Notes: generated from the sequence alone by a model not told the origin. Shown: positions 12,226 to 25,400, counted from the first letter of the stretch. The stretch: DNA of 64,000 nucleotides from Punica granatum (GCF_007655135.1 NC_045130.1:22945363-23009362), one strand, 5' to 3'. Program-made: numbers and translations.

Positions 12226-15105
12226 TGTACGGACCCGAATGTGGACTCTCGTCGGGGCCCGCATTGCGCGCTTTTGGATCACGCGGCTTGGGAGTGTCCA
12301 CTTTCCCGTGGGGACGCGTGACGAACACGCGTGAGAGAAGGAGTCGCCACTTATCATTTTACGACCCGAAGGTCGAGGGCGGATAAGTTACCCGGGTCTA
12401 GGGGTATGGAACACCTAGTTGTTGTTAAGGCATTGGTCTGTGCGGAACCGGAAAATCCGTGTTCGGGGGTTCATGTTACGTGCGGGCCTATATCCCGCAC
12501 GCCCTTTCGGTACTCTGGTTTGCTAGGCTTGCATGTTTTATGATTTACCGCATGAATTAAGCTGCACTCGGCTCGCACGTTTTGACACCGAAAATTCGGT
12601 GAACTAAACGAGGTCGGTTGAGAAGCCGAGAGAGAATTAAACCCTTATGTCAGGGAGTTGGTTCACAATCTTGCGTTACAGTTCATCTAACCATGGAGGT
12701 TGAATCCCTGCGTGAACCAAAACCGCGAGTTCTTGGGCTTACTTTCCTTTGGGCAAGCATTAAACCGATTCGATTAATTCGACTCTCGGACCGTTCGCTC
12801 ACCGACTGGAATTCTTACAGAACAAAATGTACAAAATAAAAGTCCTTACAATGTTCTCGAAAACAATAAATACAAATTACAAATGGCCGAATTCCAGTCG
12901 ACTCGCGTTCGGTTATTATTCCACTCTAACTCACCGTGAGTTTAGGGAAAAAGACCGAAGAACTGAAATTCAATGGACGCTCTCACTGAATAGGGCGTTG
13001 GACCCTGTGAGTGTTGATTAGGGCATTGAACCATGTGCTCGATGATTAGGGTGTTGAACCCTAATATTATTCGGCCTAGGGATCAAGCTCGACCCGCATG
13101 GCAAACAAGTGCGGAAAGATAACACGCAACACGCAACTGACATCTTAAACTGCGCTAGGATGTCGGCGAATCACGAAATGATGTTCTTGCCCTTGATTTG
13201 AAAATTTGTTTTCAGAAAAGGAGAACAACACAATAAGGATTTGAAAGTATGAGGGTTTTGAAAAGGGCATTAACACCATTTTGTAATTCGTCGACGCGAG
13301 TTACAAATTAATGTCCAATTCGTGCAAAGTTGTTTAAATTGAATGAATTAACCGTGTGAACGTCCCGATTAACCCGTTCGTGGAATTAATGCTTAAGGTT
13401 ATTGCCGAATACTTTAATTGTGAAAACGATTCGTGATTCGACGACCAACACGAATCCGTAAGGATCGAGGATATTTGGTTCAATGACCGAAACTACCCTC
13501 GTAACCGAATGGACCCGAATGAGTCAACGATACCCGAATCCATGCATATTTTGTTTTGAAAAGACATGTAATCGATGTTTTAACATGGGAATCGTGGAAA
13601 TATCGAAACTACGATTTCATACAATCCGCGAAATGAATTAAACTGGAAATAAGGAAATCATTCTTGATTCAAAAAGGCCAAGAAGCCCTCGGCTTCACCT
13701 TGTCAAAGATGGCCGAATACTCTCATGGCTCAATTCAAATCACAAATAATTTCCTTGTCTTGGTTTAATCATTTTTCGCATGCTCAAACATCAAACATGA
13801 TGAAAAACACGTTTTTGACAAAAAGCCGGTATTACCATGATTTGATTAACTCATTTAAACATGCAAACATTCACAAACATGTTATTTAAGGAATCGATAA
13901 AATAATACCGGCTTCATGCATGCAAGAACAACAAAATAAACTCGGAAACTAACTTGGATCGGGCTAAGGAGACCAATCTTGACCCGAAAAGAGCAACTTA
14001 AGACTCGGCCATCCCATTTAGAGACTTGGCCGTGAGCTTGCTCGCCATTTCCGGGTCGGGATGGTCTTCCAAACGACAATCCAACAGGAATTTAAACTGG
14101 GATGGACCCGAACAGGAATTTAAAATCGGAATGGACCCGAAACAGGAATTTTAAACCGGGATGGACCCGAAACAGGAATTTTAAATTGGGATGAACCCAA
14201 AACAGGAATTTGAAACCGGGATGGACCCGAACAGAAATTTGAAACCGGGATGGACCCGAACAGGAATTTAAACCGGGATGGACCCGAAACAGGAATTTGA
14301 AACCGGGATGGAACCGAGCTGGAATTTAAACCAGGATGGACCCGAACAGGAAATTTAAACCGGGATGGACCCGAAATAGGAATTTTAAACCGGAATGACC
14401 CGAAACAGGAATTTTAAACCGGGATGGACCCAAACAAGAATTTAAACCGGGATGGACCCGAACATGAATTTAAATAGGGATGGACCCGAACAGGAAATTT
14501 AAACTAGGATGGACCCGAACAGGAAATTTAAACCGAGATGGACCGGAAACATGAATTTTAAACCGGGATGGACCCGAACAGGAATTTAAACCGGGATGGA
14601 CCCGAACAGGAATTTAAACCGAGATGGACCCGAAAAGGAATTTAAACCAGGATGGACCCGAAACAAGAATTTTAAACCGGGATGGACCCGAAACATGAAT
14701 TTTAAACCGGGATGGACCCGAACAGGAATTTAAAACCGGAATGGACCCGAACAGGAATTTAAACCGGGATGGACCCGAAACAGGAATTTTAAACCGGGAT
14801 GGACCCGAACAGGAATTTAAAACCGGGATGGACCCGAAACAAGAATTTTAAACCGGGATGGACCCGAACTGGAATTTAAACCGGGATGGACCCGGACATG
14901 AATTTAAACCGGGATGGACCCGAACATGAATTTAAACCGGGATGAACCCGAAACAGGAATTTAAACCGGGATGGACCCGAAACAGGAATTTTAAACCGGG
15001 ATGGACCCGAACAGGAATTTGAACCGGGATGGACCCGAAAACAGGAATTTTGAACCGGGATGGACCCGAACATGAATTTTAAACTAGGATGGACTCGAAA
15101 ACTAG
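12226..15105 (-). mobile_element. Element B 5' LTR, type 2, truncated, with internal minisatellite
   Basis: The LTR 3' terminus (minus strand ...GGGTCCGTACA) abuts the PBS. This end differs from the type-1 ...GTGCGCACA and is shared with the LTR at 51,882. The 12,226-13,080 part matches 51,882-52,740 closely (GCAAGCATTAAACC, TAGGGTGTTG landmarks). From about 13,380 to 14,080 it follows the type-1 LTR layout. No TGTCA start is visible to the right, so the 5' part is missing beyond the tandem array. Confidence 0.7.
14089..15105 (+). repeat. Minisatellite, about 34 units of 28-30 bp
   Basis: Uninterrupted head-to-tail units whose core is GATGGACCCGAACAGGAATT followed by TAAACCGG. Two length classes alternate irregularly: 28 bp (GAACAGGAATTTAAA) and 30 bp (GAAACAGGAATTTTAAA). 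I counted about 34 units by eye. The minus-strand reading frame through it (HPSLKFMFGSIPVQNS and so on) is a product of the repetition, not a gene. It starts abruptly within LTR sequence of element B. Confidence 0.95.
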
Positions 15106-15257
15106 TTTGGGAATTGCGCAAAGCGTCGTGTGGTGTGGTTCGCTTGGCCTTGGGCCCGGATTGCATTGTGTACGACGACCGATAATGATTTCCCATCGCT
15201 ACTCGCCCTTCTTTGGACGTCTGTTGTTTGGTAGCGTGGAACATCCCTGGACAGTCT
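15106..15257. other. Linker between minisatellite and block C
   Basis: About 150 bp that I could match neither to the LTRs nor to the other block C copies. It joins element B to block C copy 1. Nothing else is recognisable in it. Confidence 0.3.
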
Positions 15258-18200
15258 TGTGATGTGGGACTCGAGCTCTAGGGTGGAGCGCCTACGTATC
15301 CCGAGGGGTCGGAAATCAGAGTCTGTCGTAGTTTTTGCGGCTTGTAGTACCTGTGATCCTAACATCATTGGTAAGTCATAGGATTACTGGTGGTGTGTAA
15401 GCACAGGTAAAAGGAAGTGTTTGCGACGCATGCTCTTCAGTTTCGGGTCGCCTGGACGACCCGTGGAGAGTCTTTATTTTAGTGATGCGAATGGGGGTCC
15501 CGCTTTTAAAGGCCTCGATGCGAGGCCTCCGGGGCTCCTGTTGGTCTTGCACGGGCATATCGAGACGTACTCAATGATGCCCTAGCGACTTCGTCGGTTA
15601 TTCGACACGCCCGTTGGCTTAAGACCCTTCTCGTCAGGGTGCCGTAGGGCGGCTGCATCTGTGACCTGCATGGGGATTTCTATGCAAATTTAGTCAAACC
15701 TCGATCTAGTCATTTCCGAAGTGTTATGACTAGACTCTCGGAAAGGAATGTATGGGATTTTTGGCTTTATGGTAGCCGATTGAAGGGTGACTGTGACCCG
15801 TTATGGAGTTATGCAATGACAAAGAGAAAAGGGAAAGTTTGGGGAGCACGTTGCCCAAGGCTGAAAGGATACACGGGTTCACGCCTGCTGTGAGATGTAC
15901 CCCCCTTCTCTTCCGTCCTTCGGTTGGTGTTGGCTGTCTTGAACTGCTTGGATTGCGTGCTTGGTCGCCCACTGTGCTTGAGGAAGAATCTGCCTTGGAC
16001 GGTTGAGTTCAGTAGTAGAGTCGATCGGGGATCGTGTTGGAGTAGATAACCTGGCCATTTCCCTTGGGGATCCCTGGTCCGCGTAGTATGCGAGAGCCTA
16101 GGGTGACTGTTTTGTTTATCTCTCGTTCTACTCTCTTTTTGCTACGGTCACCCGCCTCGGAGCCGTACCTCTCAACCTAAAGGGGATAAGTTCTCCTTTT
16201 TCCACGACCGCCCGCCTCGGGATTTTCAGTCGTGCCTCTCTCTTGCCCTAGTTTTTGCCTAGGTCGCCCCAAGGGGTTTTCGACCTAGTGGGCTCGATTC
16301 TTTTGCCTCTCGAGTTTGCAAGGGCGAAGGGTTCGAATGATTCGACCTCCGAGTGCGTTATGTTCTGTCTCCGTCGAGGAGTTGCGTCTGCTGCTCCCCC
16401 TTTTTTTCGGGGTTTGTTGATTTCTTCTTCGAATTGGCGGTGCCGGAGTTTTATATTTTGGCGGTGTCTTGTTTTGTTCACTGGCGGGTTTTTCCCGCAT
16501 CTTTTCTCTCTCTTCATTGGCGGGTTTTTCCCGCTTCTTTTCGCTATGTTTTTTTTTCTTGCAGCTGGGGTTTGTTTTGTGCCCCATGACTTTGTTTGAA
16601 ACTCCTCGACTTTACATCACTGAGGCCGCTTTTGTTTGCTTTGCCCCATGGAGACTTGATGTACTTCGTTGTCCTAGCCCAATTTTGTGAGGGCAAGTTT
16701 TCTCAGAAGTCTGATTCTTGTGCACTCGAAAGCCGAACTTCGCGTCTTTTGTCCTTTCAAACTTTACAAGTCCTTTCCGCTATTGTCTAAAAAGAAAAAA
16801 ACATTGCCCCAGGAGTGTGGGTGACCAAGGTTGCCTCCGCGTGAATGTTGGACGGGGATACCTTGATCTTTGTAGCCTGTGTCGGGGGTCTAGTACGATC
16901 GCCGCTCCCGATCGTGCATTGTCGCTCCCGTGGAGGGTGCCCCTTGGATGATAGGCACTCTTGAAGCCGAATGTGTCTTGCCCCGGGACTTGTCGTTGCA
17001 TGTTGTCGGTGATGGGTCTTTGCAGTGGGGAAGGCCCAATTTGCCCCGGGGTGTTGCTCGATCTCGGTGGAGACGCATGCTTCGAGGTTGAACGGTTTGT
17101 TCGATTGTCTCTATCTTCGGCTTCGTGGGGGGTACATATTCGTCGGAAACCTCCCTCGTCGAAGTATGAGGAAAGGGTCCGAGAGGAATTCTCAGGGAGA
17201 TGTGAACCTGTGTATCGTTCTTTGCCTGTGACCGGCGTGTCCCTGTGAGAGATGACAAAGAAGATGATGCATTAGGTGATTGATCGGTGGAATATGCGGT
17301 AAGAAATGTGGAGTGGACCCATAGGAAAATCCCCTTGTCCAACGTGCGACCCATGGGGTACCGCGCGTGGGGGACACTCAATTCCGAGATCTAGTCTTCG
17401 CCACCCTGGAGTGGGCATACCGTGGCTAGGGGCCACATAGGTGTACTTTCCCCGATTGCGGGTTGGCATGCGCAGCCGTCCTAGGGAAGGCTCGAGGAGC
17501 CGGATCCCATGAGGACAGACGAATCGAACAATTCCGACAGAACTAACAGGGCGTCTTCGGGGCTGTCCTAGTGCGCCCGTGAAGGGTTCGTTCATGCCGG
17601 GAGCTCGTCTGGGAATAAATGTAAAAGAGAGTTTAGGGAAGAGTGCATGTTGCCCCAGTGACTTGTTGATGGCCACAGCGGAGGGTGGGCAGGGATCATT
17701 ATCCGGTCGGAGATGTGACTGTGCTAGTGACTTTCGCGGCGGGTGGGCAGGGCCATGCTCTGTTCGTCGGAGCTGTTGCCTGTGATCTTTTGCGGAGGGA
17801 GGGTTGGGATTCGGTGTCGAAGTTCCAAGGTGCTGGACGGGAAGTGTTCATTGTCCTGATTGTGGTCGTTCAAGGTTCAAGTTGCCGTCTTGTCAGTTAT
17901 TTCCTGCAATGGGAAGAGGAAAAGCAATGAAGGAACAAGAACTATTCGTAATTTGAATGCAACAGCGTAAGGGAGCGAACTGGCCTAGTTGGCGTCATGC
18001 AAGCACACTGAGAGACATGCACAAGGTGTCTCGAGGATGCGTGCATGGGCAAGGTAGGGGTGTGCTCGCACGACGCGGAAAGGGCACGCTCAATTGTGCT
18101 GATGGAAGCACTTGTAGCATAGAGGGACGTGTGCTCAACCATGCAATGACATAATCGATTGCGAGGGATTAATGGGGAGTTAGTGTTGCTTGGATGGTTG

Positions 18201-18290
18201 CCTCTTGAGCTACTGATCGTCTCGCCGTGGAGGAAGGGTGAGGACCACGAGAGGTCCACCTGCAAAGGCGGTCACAACTTTGTCTACCGT
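15258..18290 (+). repeat. Block C copy 1 (about 3 kb, non-coding)
   Basis: Begins near CAGTCTTGTGATGTGGGACT and the GGAGCGCCTACGTATCCCGA motif and ends near GGTCACAACTTTGTCTACCG. It is co-linear with 27,590-30,690 at high similarity and matches 20,200-22,480 in inverse. Conserved landmarks: the CCTAGGTCGCCCC stretch at 16,258, GGCGGGTTTTTCCCGC at 16,482 and 16,519, and CCCCGGGACTTGTCGTTGCATG at 16,980. ORFs on both strands (up to 163 codons at 16,890-17,381 minus) drift out of frame between copies, so I do not call genes. In copy 2 the block occupies the interior of a retroelement, on the antisense strand relative to the element. That suggests it derives from the 3' non-coding region of a Tat element. 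This origin is inferred. Confidence 0.6.
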
Positions 18291-18805
18291 CGTATTCTTG
18301 ATTTGGAGGATCCTAAAAGATTCTTCCCTTTACTTGTGCATACGTTCCATGGGTTATACCCGTTCCTCCAATGGCCTTCCTGTTTCAAGGACACGGCCAC
18401 CCTCAAATGGTCACCCAAATAGAATCCCTAATGCATCTTTACATAGATATCTTATACACATCGCAATTCTAGCGGTTTCACGCGACTAACATCCTTCGTT
18501 AGCTACTGTTTCTTCTGCACACAGGTATACAGCAGAACCCCAAGGGACATCTCCACTGGGACGGATCCATGGCTGCCTCACCGGTCAGGTAGCGATCTCG
18601 AATCAAACAGGGGGAGGTCCTCTAAGGGTCACCCGATGTCACCGCCTCGCGGCTTTCCCCCATCACGCAACAATTGGCATCTACGACGCCCGAGCATGAT
18701 CTCAATTTAACAACAAGCAAATCTCCTTTCTCAGCACCCTGCGTCAGCACCTAACATCGACTCCCGCTCCTACATTCCCCGTGCTCTCCTATCAAGCTAA
18801 CACTT
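18291..18805 (+). other. Unassigned spacer ending in 3'-UTR-like sequence
   Basis: About 0.5 kb. The first half has no match I can see in the window. The last part (TCAGCACCTAACATCGACTCCCGCT region near 18,745) resembles 26,255-26,290, the sequence preceding another 3'-UTR minisatellite. No gene is visible. Confidence 0.4.
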
Positions 18806-18934
18806 TTACTGCTTTCCACGGGCTTCGGCCTTGTAATTTACTGCTTTCCACGGGTTTCGGCCTAATATTTTACTGCTTTCCACGGGTTTCGGCCTAGTAA
18901 TCTACTGCTTTCCACGGGCTTCGGGTTGTAATTT
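18806..18934 (+). repeat. Minisatellite, four 32-bp units, 3'-UTR type
   Basis: Units starting TTACTGCTTTCCACGGG at 18,806, 18,838, 18,870 and (as CTACTGC) 18,902, with GGCTTCGGCC or GGTTTCGGCC in each. The position matches the different minisatellite at 26,340. The last unit passes directly into LTR sequence through TTGTAATTT (18,926-18,934). Confidence 0.9.
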
Positions 18935-19393
18935 GTATCTCTTTTATTTGGGAGAACAATGTAAGGGTTTATGTTGTACATTTATTCATGTAAGAATCCC
19001 GGTCGGAGAGTGGACGATCGGAGTGTTTCTTCGAATTTACGGTGTCAAAACGCGTAAGATGAGCGGAACTCGATTAAGCAGTAATTAAATTAAAATGGCA
19101 AACCTAGACAAGCTAGAGTACCGATAGGGCATGCGAGATATAGGCTCTCATGTAACAAAACCCCCGAATTCGGAACCTCGGGTTTCGTAGACCATATGCC
19201 ATAGCAATTAAGTGTACCCTGTACCCCTAGACCCGGGTAACTTGCCGGCCCTCAACTTTCGGGTTGTAAAATGGCAAGTGGCGACTCCTTTTCACGTGCG
19301 TTCGTCGCGCGTCCCCGGGAAGGTGGACACTCCCAAGCCGCGTTGAATAGGCGCGCGCGCGTGCCCCGACGAGATGAAATTCGGGTACACACA
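18926..19393 (+). mobile_element. Truncated Tat/Ogre LTR, type 3
   Basis: Only the last 470 bp of an LTR. It matches the end of the element D LTR (47,030-47,474) from TTGTAATTTGTAT onward and ends GGGTACACACA next to a PBS. All upstream LTR sequence is missing. The left junction lies in the 3'-UTR minisatellite. Confidence 0.75.
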
Positions 19394-19396
19394 GCT

Positions 19397-19414
19397 TGGC
19401 GACTCCACTGGAGA
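19397..19414 (+). other. Primer binding site
   Basis: TGGCGACTCCACTGGAGA, three bases after the LTR end, a slightly diverged tRNA-Arg-type PBS. It shows that this truncated LTR functioned as, or derives from, a 5' LTR. Confidence 0.75.
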
Positions 19415-20200
19415 CACTTAGAGGGTTCGGGCTCAATTCCGTTTGTCTGTTTGCTTGTTTTTTTACCGCTTTCATTTAATTTATGTTCGTTTACTTTTCG
19501 CATATTTATTTCCTGCACGCGCATTGCATATCATACTAGCTTCAGTTACCTACGGGTCTCGTCCCACGACCGATATTAGGAAACACAGGTTAGATAGGGA
19601 TTCGAAGTAGGGGCACAATGCGCAGCTCGACTGTCGTCTCGGCCTTGAAAAGGATCCTACTCGATTTCAAGGAATTGACACCCTTGAGTCGGGGCCCCCC
19701 ATCCCTAGATAGCATGGTCCTTGTAGCACTAAAACGATACATTCTGCAGGAGCTCCATGCAAACCTCCAACCCGACTCCAGCAACTGTCCTTTGGGTCGG
19801 TCTACGTGCCATTTGAGTCTTTTCCTATTTCGAGAGAGATGTACATGTGCCTTGTATCTTGTATATTAAGCTGTTCGCATTTACTTTTTCGCAAACATGC
19901 ATCACGTGTTTTTAAAATTAGGGTGTCATCCATATTGATGAGTCCTAAGTCGGTTTCCTGTCATCTTGGTAAGGGATGCCGCGATCGGCCTCTTGTCTGT
20001 GCCTCGACCATGTCTTGCCACCGCTAAACGATAACAATTGCATCTGGACTAGTCTTGCACACAGTTAACCACGACTACGTCACCGCCTTCATTAGAGACA
20101 TCCCTTTACTAGCCACTTGTCGAATATACTGAAACCTCCTTAAAGACGTTTCATTCTGGGATCTCATCAACGAGGTCTTCGACATCCAAGGCATCGGAAT
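19415..20200 (+). other. Leader and following non-coding sequence
   Basis: Co-linear with the leader of the LARD-like element (31,250-31,785 inverted): CTCGATTTCAAGGAATT, the ATGTACATGTGCCTTGTA region, and CTTGGTAAGGGATGCC with a following CGGCCTC. From about 20,020 there is a stretch I cannot place, before inverted block C begins. No ORF1 or gag follows. Confidence 0.6.
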
Positions 20201-22480
20201 CCACACCAATCATTGAGGGATATTAAACCCTCCTTGAACTCCAAACATTGAGGGCCAACCCTCCCTCCACGAAAGATCACAGGCAGCAACTCCGACGAAT
20301 AGAGCATGTCCTAGCCCACTCGCCACGGGGCTACCAGCACGATCACACTATCGATCGAAGAATGGGCCCAACCCACCCTCCGCTATGGCCACCAACCTAC
20401 CACCAGGGCAACTCGCACTCTCCTTCAAATGCTCTTTTACATTTATTTGCATTTCCAAACAAGCCTCCGACATGAACGAACCATTTAAGGGGCACTAGGA
20501 CAGTCCCAAAAACGCCCTATTGGTTATGCCGGACCTGTTTAACTTGCCTGTCCTCATGGGACCCGGCTCCTCGAGCCTTCCCTAGAACGGCTGCGCATGC
20601 ATACCCGCAACCAGGGAAAGTACACTTATGCGGCCCCCGGTCACGATTTAACCACTCCTGAGTGGCAATGACCGAACCCTCGGAATTGAGTGTCCCCCAC
20701 GCGCGACACTCCATGGGTCATGCACTGGACGAGGGAAATTCCCATGGGTCAACCTTACATTTCTTACCACATATTCCATCGCCTAATGCATCATCCTCTT
20801 TATCATTCTTCACAGGGACACGCCGGTCGCGAGTGAAGAGCGATGCACGCGTTCACACCTCCCTGAAAACTCCTATCGGGTCTTTCTTCCTATACTTCAG
20901 CAGGGAAGGGCTCGATGAGAAGGTACCCCCTCTGAAGCCGAAGACGGAAGCGTCCGAATGAGCCGCATACCTTCAGCGCAACCGTCTAAATCGACAAACA
21001 AGCATGCCTATCGGCTTCGAGAGCACACATCTCCAGCGTTCAACTGATACTGGAGCCACAAGCACGATCGGGAACGATGATTGCACAAGGCGCCCATCAC
21101 GGGTCACACACTCCTTAGGGAAATTTTGCATTTTCTTTTTCTAGACAATAGGGGAAATTGCTTGTAAAGTGTGCAAGAGCAAAGAACACGTAGTTCGACT
21201 TCCGAATGCATAAGACAAGCCTCGAGATCCAAGTCTCCACGGGGAAAAGCACACCAACGCGGCCTCGGCGATGTAAAACTGATGAGTTTCAAATAAAGAC
21301 ACGGGGCACAAAATAAACCCTAGCTGCAAGAAAAAAAATAAAGCGAAAAGAAGAGGGAAAAACCCGCCAATGAACAAAACAAGGCACCGTCAAGATATAA
21401 AACTTCGGCACCGCCAATTCGAAGAAATCAACAAACCCCGACAAAAAGGGGAGCAGCAGATGTAATTCATCGACGGAGATAGAACACAACGCACTTGGAG
21501 GTCGAATCCTTTGAAACCTTTGCCCTTGCAAACTTGAGAGACGAAAGAATCAAGCTCGCTAGGTCAAAAACCCCCTTTTTGGGGGCGGCCTAGGCAAAAG
21601 TTAGGGCAAAAGAGAGGCACGACCGGAAACCCCTTGTGGGCCCCATGGAAAAAGAAGAGCTCATCCCCTTTAGGTTGAGAGGTACGGTCCCGAGGTGGGT
21701 GATCGTGGCAAAAGGAGAGTAAAACGAGAGATAAACAAAACAAACACCCTAGGCTCTCGCACATTGCGTGGACTAGGGATCCCCAAGGGAAATGGCCAAG
21801 TTATCTACTCCAACACGATACCCGATCGGCTCTCCTGTACAACTCAATTGTCCAAGGCGGATTCTTCCTCAAGCACAGCGGGCAACCAAGCACGCAATCC
21901 AAGCAGTTCAAGACAACCAACACCAACAGAAGGACGGAAGAAAAGGGGGGTACATTTTGTTGCAGGCGTGAACCCGTGTATCCTTTTAGCTTGGGGCAAC
22001 GTGCTCCCCATGCTTTCTCTTTTCTCTCGGTTCATAAATGACTCTAAACGGGTCACAGCCACTCTTTTAATCGGCTACCATAAAGCCAAAATCCCAAACC
22101 TTCCTTTCCGAGAGTCTAGTCATAACACTTCAGAAATGACTAAACCATGGTCTGACCAAATCTGAAAGGAAATCCCTATGTGGGTTACAAACGTAGCATT
22201 CTTACGGCACCTTGGTGAGAAGGGTCATAAGTCAACGGGTGTGTCGAACAACCGGTAGAGCCGCTGGGGCATCTTTGAGAACGTCTCGATATGCCCCCGC
22301 ATGGCCAACAGGAGCCATGGAGGCTTCGCATCGAGGTCTTCGAAAACAAGGCCCCATTTGCATCTCAAAATAAAAGACTCTTCACGGTTCGCTTAGGCGA
22401 CCGGAAACTGAAGAGCAAGTGTCACAAAAATTTCCTTTTACTTGTTCCTACACATCTCCAGTAACTCACCCATGGTCTAC
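20200..22480 (-). repeat. Block C copy 3, inverted and shortened
   Basis: Reverse-complement match to copies 1 and 2: AAAGATCACAGGCAGCAACTC at about 20,270, AACCCGCCAATGAACAAAAC at 21,361, the GGGGGCGGCCTAGGCAAAAG region at 21,581, CAAGCACGCAATCCAAGCAG at about 21,885. More diverged than copies 1 and 2 are from each other. It ends at about 22,480, seven bases before an LTR terminus, so it was cut there. It follows a PBS and leader in the same relative orientation as in the LARD-like element. Confidence 0.6.
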
Positions 22481-22486
22481 TATTGA

Positions 22487-25400
22487 TGTGCGCACCCGAA
22501 TTTAATCTCGTTGGGGCACGCATGCGCGAAGCCTATGCAACGCGGCTTGGGAGTATCCACCTTCCCGGGGACGCGCGACGGACGCACGTGAGAAGGAGTC
22601 GCCACTTACTGTTTACGACCCGTAGGTCGAGGGCCGTTGAGTTGCTCGGGTCTAGGGGTACGAGGTACACCTAAATACTAAGGCAATGGTCATATGGAAC
22701 CGAAAATTCCGGATTCGGGGGTTCTATTACGTGCGGGCCTATATCCCGCATGCCCTTTCGATACTCTAGTTTGCTAGGCTTGCCATTTTGTTTATTTACC
22801 GCATGATTTAGGGTTGCACTTGACTCGCCCGTTTTGACACCGTAAAGTCGATGAATTGATCAAGTTGGGCCAAGAACCCAAAAGATGAGTAGGCTCGTGC
22901 GTCGAGGAATTGGTTCACTATCCTAACGTTTACAGTTTGTCAAACCACGGCGGTCGACTCCCTGCGTGAACCGAAACCGCGAGTATTCGGGCTTACTCAT
23001 CTCTAGGCATTAATAGACCAACTTGACCGGTTCAACACTCGGACCTCTCGCTTGCCGATCGGGGATCCTTACAAATGAATGAATAGATGTACAAATGAGA
23101 TCCTCACAATGTACACTCGAATAATTACAGAATACAACTGAATAAAGTAAATGGATCTCGATCGGTTTACATTGGGCCAATATTCCGCTCTGGCTCACCG
23201 TATGTTTTGAATGACCGATAAATAAATTAAGGCAACGCGGGCTCAAAGAGCCAGGGGTCGGGTCCAATCGAACCGACGGTTTGCAGGAGAACCGATTAGT
23301 TCCCACTGTAACCGTTGGACCGATCGAGCTCCCGGGTGATATCTAAACACGTTTCACACATCCAATCCAAATTGCCTTCCACATAGGCTATATTTGGAGT
23401 GTGATGGTGACTCGAGGCTAGATCCCATTCCGCACTCGGATTGCACACGCTCAGTGAGTTAGGAGGCGTTGGACCTCGTGTTCGGTGATTTGGGGCGTTG
23501 GACCCCGTGCAACACGTAACCTATGGGCTCGGACTCGAACCACAACAAATCAGCAAAAGCAAATGGAAAACAGAAGAAAACTGATAAAACTGATAAAAAA
23601 CAAATAATAACTGACAAATATAGGTAAATACAGACAAGTTGTATATTAAGTCGAATGTACGTGATTTAATCAGTTATTAACCGGGGTTGATTAGCAAACA
23701 ATGTATCTAACCTAGGCAAACATAGATGGTGTGGTTCTAAGCCAATTACATGTGTGAATTTGTTTTAGAATTCTTATTCAGTGAGGTGACACTACGGTTT
23801 CACCGAATTAGCCAAACTCGTATTTTGATTCTAGATTGGAATCTAGCATTCCACCTATCCATTATCTAATGTTTGTTTAAGTCAAATGCATGATTAATCC
23901 GGTTCTTCGTATTTCATAACTGAAATAAAAGGTTCACCACCGAATTTATGATAGGAAGATAGAAACACCGAAAGTGAACGAAATGGGCCGTGCGAATGAA
24001 ACCCTCACCCGAACGGGTTGCCCTTTCCCGCCCATAGATTGAGGTGTTTCCAACTCCCTAACACTTAGGGTATCGGTGAATCACGGAATGACGGTTATGC
24101 CCTTGGATAATAAAATTGTGATATTCGTATGCAAATTGAAGATCGCGTCACACGAAGGGGTCTAAAGAGGACTCGCGCGTCTCGACTCGAGCCGCCACAA
24201 ATTGGGCCCGGACTCGAGTCATAGCACGCGAGTACTCGCTAGACACCGATCCTATTCGTGTTACGTATCTCGGTGTTTTGAAATTGTGATCTTTTAAGGA
24301 AAAGGGCATTCCTGCCGTTCCATGAACCATCGATGCGTTTACAAGTTAATAATCAATTTATCCAATTATTTAGTCCAGGTGATTTAATTAGCTGAATGAT
24401 ACGTCCCGTATCTCCCATTCGTGAAATTATTCAGTGACGGTGACCTTGTATTATGGGTATTATGGATCCAACGAGTGATTATCCGAAACCAACGCGTCTA
24501 TCATGTAACTATCACATAGCCAATGGTAAACACGAACATTATTACACCCAATTTCAAGAAACGATCCTAAACGACTAGGGAGGTCGCCCCAAACTCAGGA
24601 GGAGTCCGGGAGCTCTCGGCCACTTCCCGAAGGGGGGAGCCGAGCGGTCTCCTTGACTCGTCTAGAATTTTGGGCGATCTCCTGCGTCGACTCTAATCGT
24701 TTCTTGCATACACAATATGTCAAACACGATAATAATACATGCTTTAATCACATCGACGCCGCCATGGTCATAATCACGCAAAAACATACAAACACGCACG
24801 AACAAAATATTTAAACAGAATCAACAAAATGGCATCGACTCAAGCGATAACGAAACGGCATCGACCCGTCTCGAAACAAAAGAGGGCCTCCCGGACTTGT
24901 GTGGTCCAAGATGTTACACATAATTAACGATATAGAGACGTAGGAATCAACTCGTTTCGGGGAAGAGAGAGACCGTCCTAGCCCCAGGTAAGCCAAGGGA
25001 GCTCACGGGTCTCTTCCTTGGGACTAGGCCGCAAGTTCCCATGGCTCAACCGTGGCCAAGGGAGTCTCTCCCGTCCCGATCCGAGCCGTCTCTTATCATG
25101 GCATGGGCACATAAATGGAATATAAAGGACGTACGTGCATGGGAATGCATGGGAAGCCCGGATCTAAAAGAAAAATGTCGACTTTCATGCATTCGGGTTC
25201 TTTAGATCACATTAACACTTCATACAAGCAAACATCGAGGATCCTAGCTTCTCTAAGTCGTAAAGGGACGTTACCTAGTCTCGATGCACGAGGGAAAGAG
25301 TCGGGGAAGTGGCCTTGAGAGTTGCAAGACTTGGGTGGTCGCTACGGGTGACGGGTACCCGAGAGCAGCGGCAGCGGCAACTTGGAGAAAATGGAGTCGG

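Noticed and set aside
14089..15105. CRISPR-like array
   Set aside because: Regular 28-30-bp repeats, but without unique spacers; it is a head-to-tail minisatellite in a plant retroelement.
14876..15244. 122-codon minus-strand frame with FRVHPG and SGPSRF repeats
   Set aside because: Translation of the 28-30-bp tandem array in LTR B.
15803..16006. 67-codon frame MELCNDKEKRESLGSTLPKA with counterparts at 28,153 and 21,844
   Set aside because: Present in all three block C copies with similar text, so I considered a small gene. It is short, has no upstream signal, and matches no known motif; shared descent of the DNA is enough to explain it.
16890..17381. 163-codon minus-strand frame in block C, with counterparts at 29,401-29,718 and 20,662-20,961
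   Set aside because: The similarity breaks by frameshifts between copies and no family is recognised; it looks like nucleotide-level conservation of a repeat.
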